Positions 63,160 to 64,000 of a DNA stretch of 64,000 bases are shown here, in pieces (position 1 is the first letter of the stretch; each line of letters begins with the position of its first letter). The notes beneath the pieces were generated by a model. That model did not search any database. It was given only the letters and a program-made list of their open reading frames with translations, and was not told the DNA's origin. Source of the DNA: Tetrahymena elliotti 4EA (lineage: Eukaryota; Ciliophora; Oligohymenophorea; Hymenostomatida; Tetrahymenidae); the NCBI GenBank assembly GCA_000231825.2, contig JH720309.1, positions 627,350 through 691,349 of the forward strand, in the 5' to 3' direction. The position numbers and the translations under genes are program-made.

Positions 63160-64000
63160 TCAAATATTTGGGATGAAAGAAAATTCAATTTGTAAAAATG
63201 AAAATGATAAAATATATAAATAAAGAATTTGTTAAAAATTTACTATAAAAGAATCTCTATCTTGGAAGCAGCTCTCGCCTACTTAGAGACCAAATTCATG
63301 ATGATTTGGATTAATTTTTCCAGCTTAGTTGTTTTTAGAAAGATAGTATGTTTGGGGAGTTAAGGATCTATTTTTTTAACTGTTAGGAGAGAAAATTTTT
63401 TGTTTTTTGACTAAATACATTTTAGGATTACTGAAATCTGTTTGAATAGTCTAAGATTGATTTTAGGAGGTGTTATAATATTTTTCTTGGTTGTTTTTTT
63501 GAGGGGTTGTGAGTTCAAGGACTATTGTTTCTTCAGATTTATCAGGTGATTAGTTTGTTATTTGAGGCTATTTGTTTTTTTGAGAGAGTTCTTTTTTCAT
63601 AGACTGAGGTAATGAAATAATTTTATTATTGTAAGGATTATTGCTGTTATATGATTTAGTTTCTTTATTACCATGAGAAGATTTTTTAATGTTATCTTAA
63701 TCTGTTTTAAAATAATTTATAATATCTTTTACACTTCTCTCATCTTCTGCCTTGAAATTTGTGTGAAAACTTTATTCCAAATCACTTTTCTTTCTCTAAA
63801 AATTTTGCTCTTATGCTTTAGCAGCTTTTTATTATTAAGACTAAAAAAAGAATTTTATAAAAAAAACAGTTTAGAATTTAAAATTTATTTACTTGATCAA
63901 TATTTTAATACTGTAAGGTATTAGGTTAGCTATTTTTAGATGCATGTAAGCTATTTAATGTATAATAGAATGGGCTCTATTTTTTATCAGCAGAAAATGC
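63160..64000 (-). CDS. Q/N/K-rich protein, 3' part only
   Basis: The last 262 residues of a minus-strand gene that continues beyond the window. Exon 64000-63893 is followed by a 52-nt intron (63892-63841) and a final exon 63840-63160 ending in TGA. The sequence is disordered and charged: QQKAAKAQEQNFQRKKSD, FKAEDERSVKDIINYFK, MKKELSQKNKQPQIT, RSLTPQTYYLSKNNQ. The last 26 residues, after SCFQDRDSFI, turn suddenly hydrophobic. That stretch follows a GTAAATTTTT that could be a donor, so the real C-terminus may be spliced differently. No domain was recognised. Confidence 0.7.

Overview
The window looks like nuclear DNA of an oligohymenophorean ciliate, most likely Tetrahymena or a close relative. 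It is extremely AT-rich. Every long reading frame is full of in-frame TAA and TAG and ends only at TGA, which is the ciliate code in which TAA and TAG are glutamine. Proteins are rich in Gln and Asn. Introns are GT-AG and mostly 41-200 nt, which argues against Paramecium, whose introns are about 20-35 nt. All gene models below were read by eye with that code. Splice sites were chosen by GT/AG, reading phase and a total coding length divisible by three. None has transcript support. No telomeric repeat array and no chromosome breakage sequence was noticed.

Layout on the plus strand: the 3' end of a Q/N-rich gene (1-918); a 1242-residue Q/N-rich gene (1923-6042); a small MGC-starting protein (8934-9395); a membrane protein with a degenerate histidine-kinase module (11905-15340); a graveyard of two broken DNA transposons, an ISXO2/IS1595-like one (16233-17330) and a Tc1/mariner-like one (17400-18035); a 19-exon leucine-rich-repeat gene in which almost every repeat is its own phase-2 exon of about 90 nt (18830-22529); a tRNA-Val(AAC) (22929-23001); a 2938-residue multipass surface protein (27424-36340); a Q-rich coiled-coil gene with a 2-kb first intron (37356-43173); and a small gene of unusually GC-rich codons (45781-46218). 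From about 47 to 55 kb there are only decayed or truncated LRR exons.

On the minus strand lie a 284-residue unknown ORF (23230-24084), a truncated LRR gene (53735-54812), an 852-residue coiled-coil protein (57280-59885), a C2HC zinc-finger protein (60530-62255), a small unknown protein (62452-62808) and the 3' part of another Q/N-rich gene running off the window (63160-64000).

There is no operon-like organisation, and I see no pathway linking the neighbours. The most unusual content is the tandem-exon LRR system: one apparently intact gene, one truncated copy that seems to skip a decayed exon without losing frame, and isolated fossil exons, close to transposon relics.
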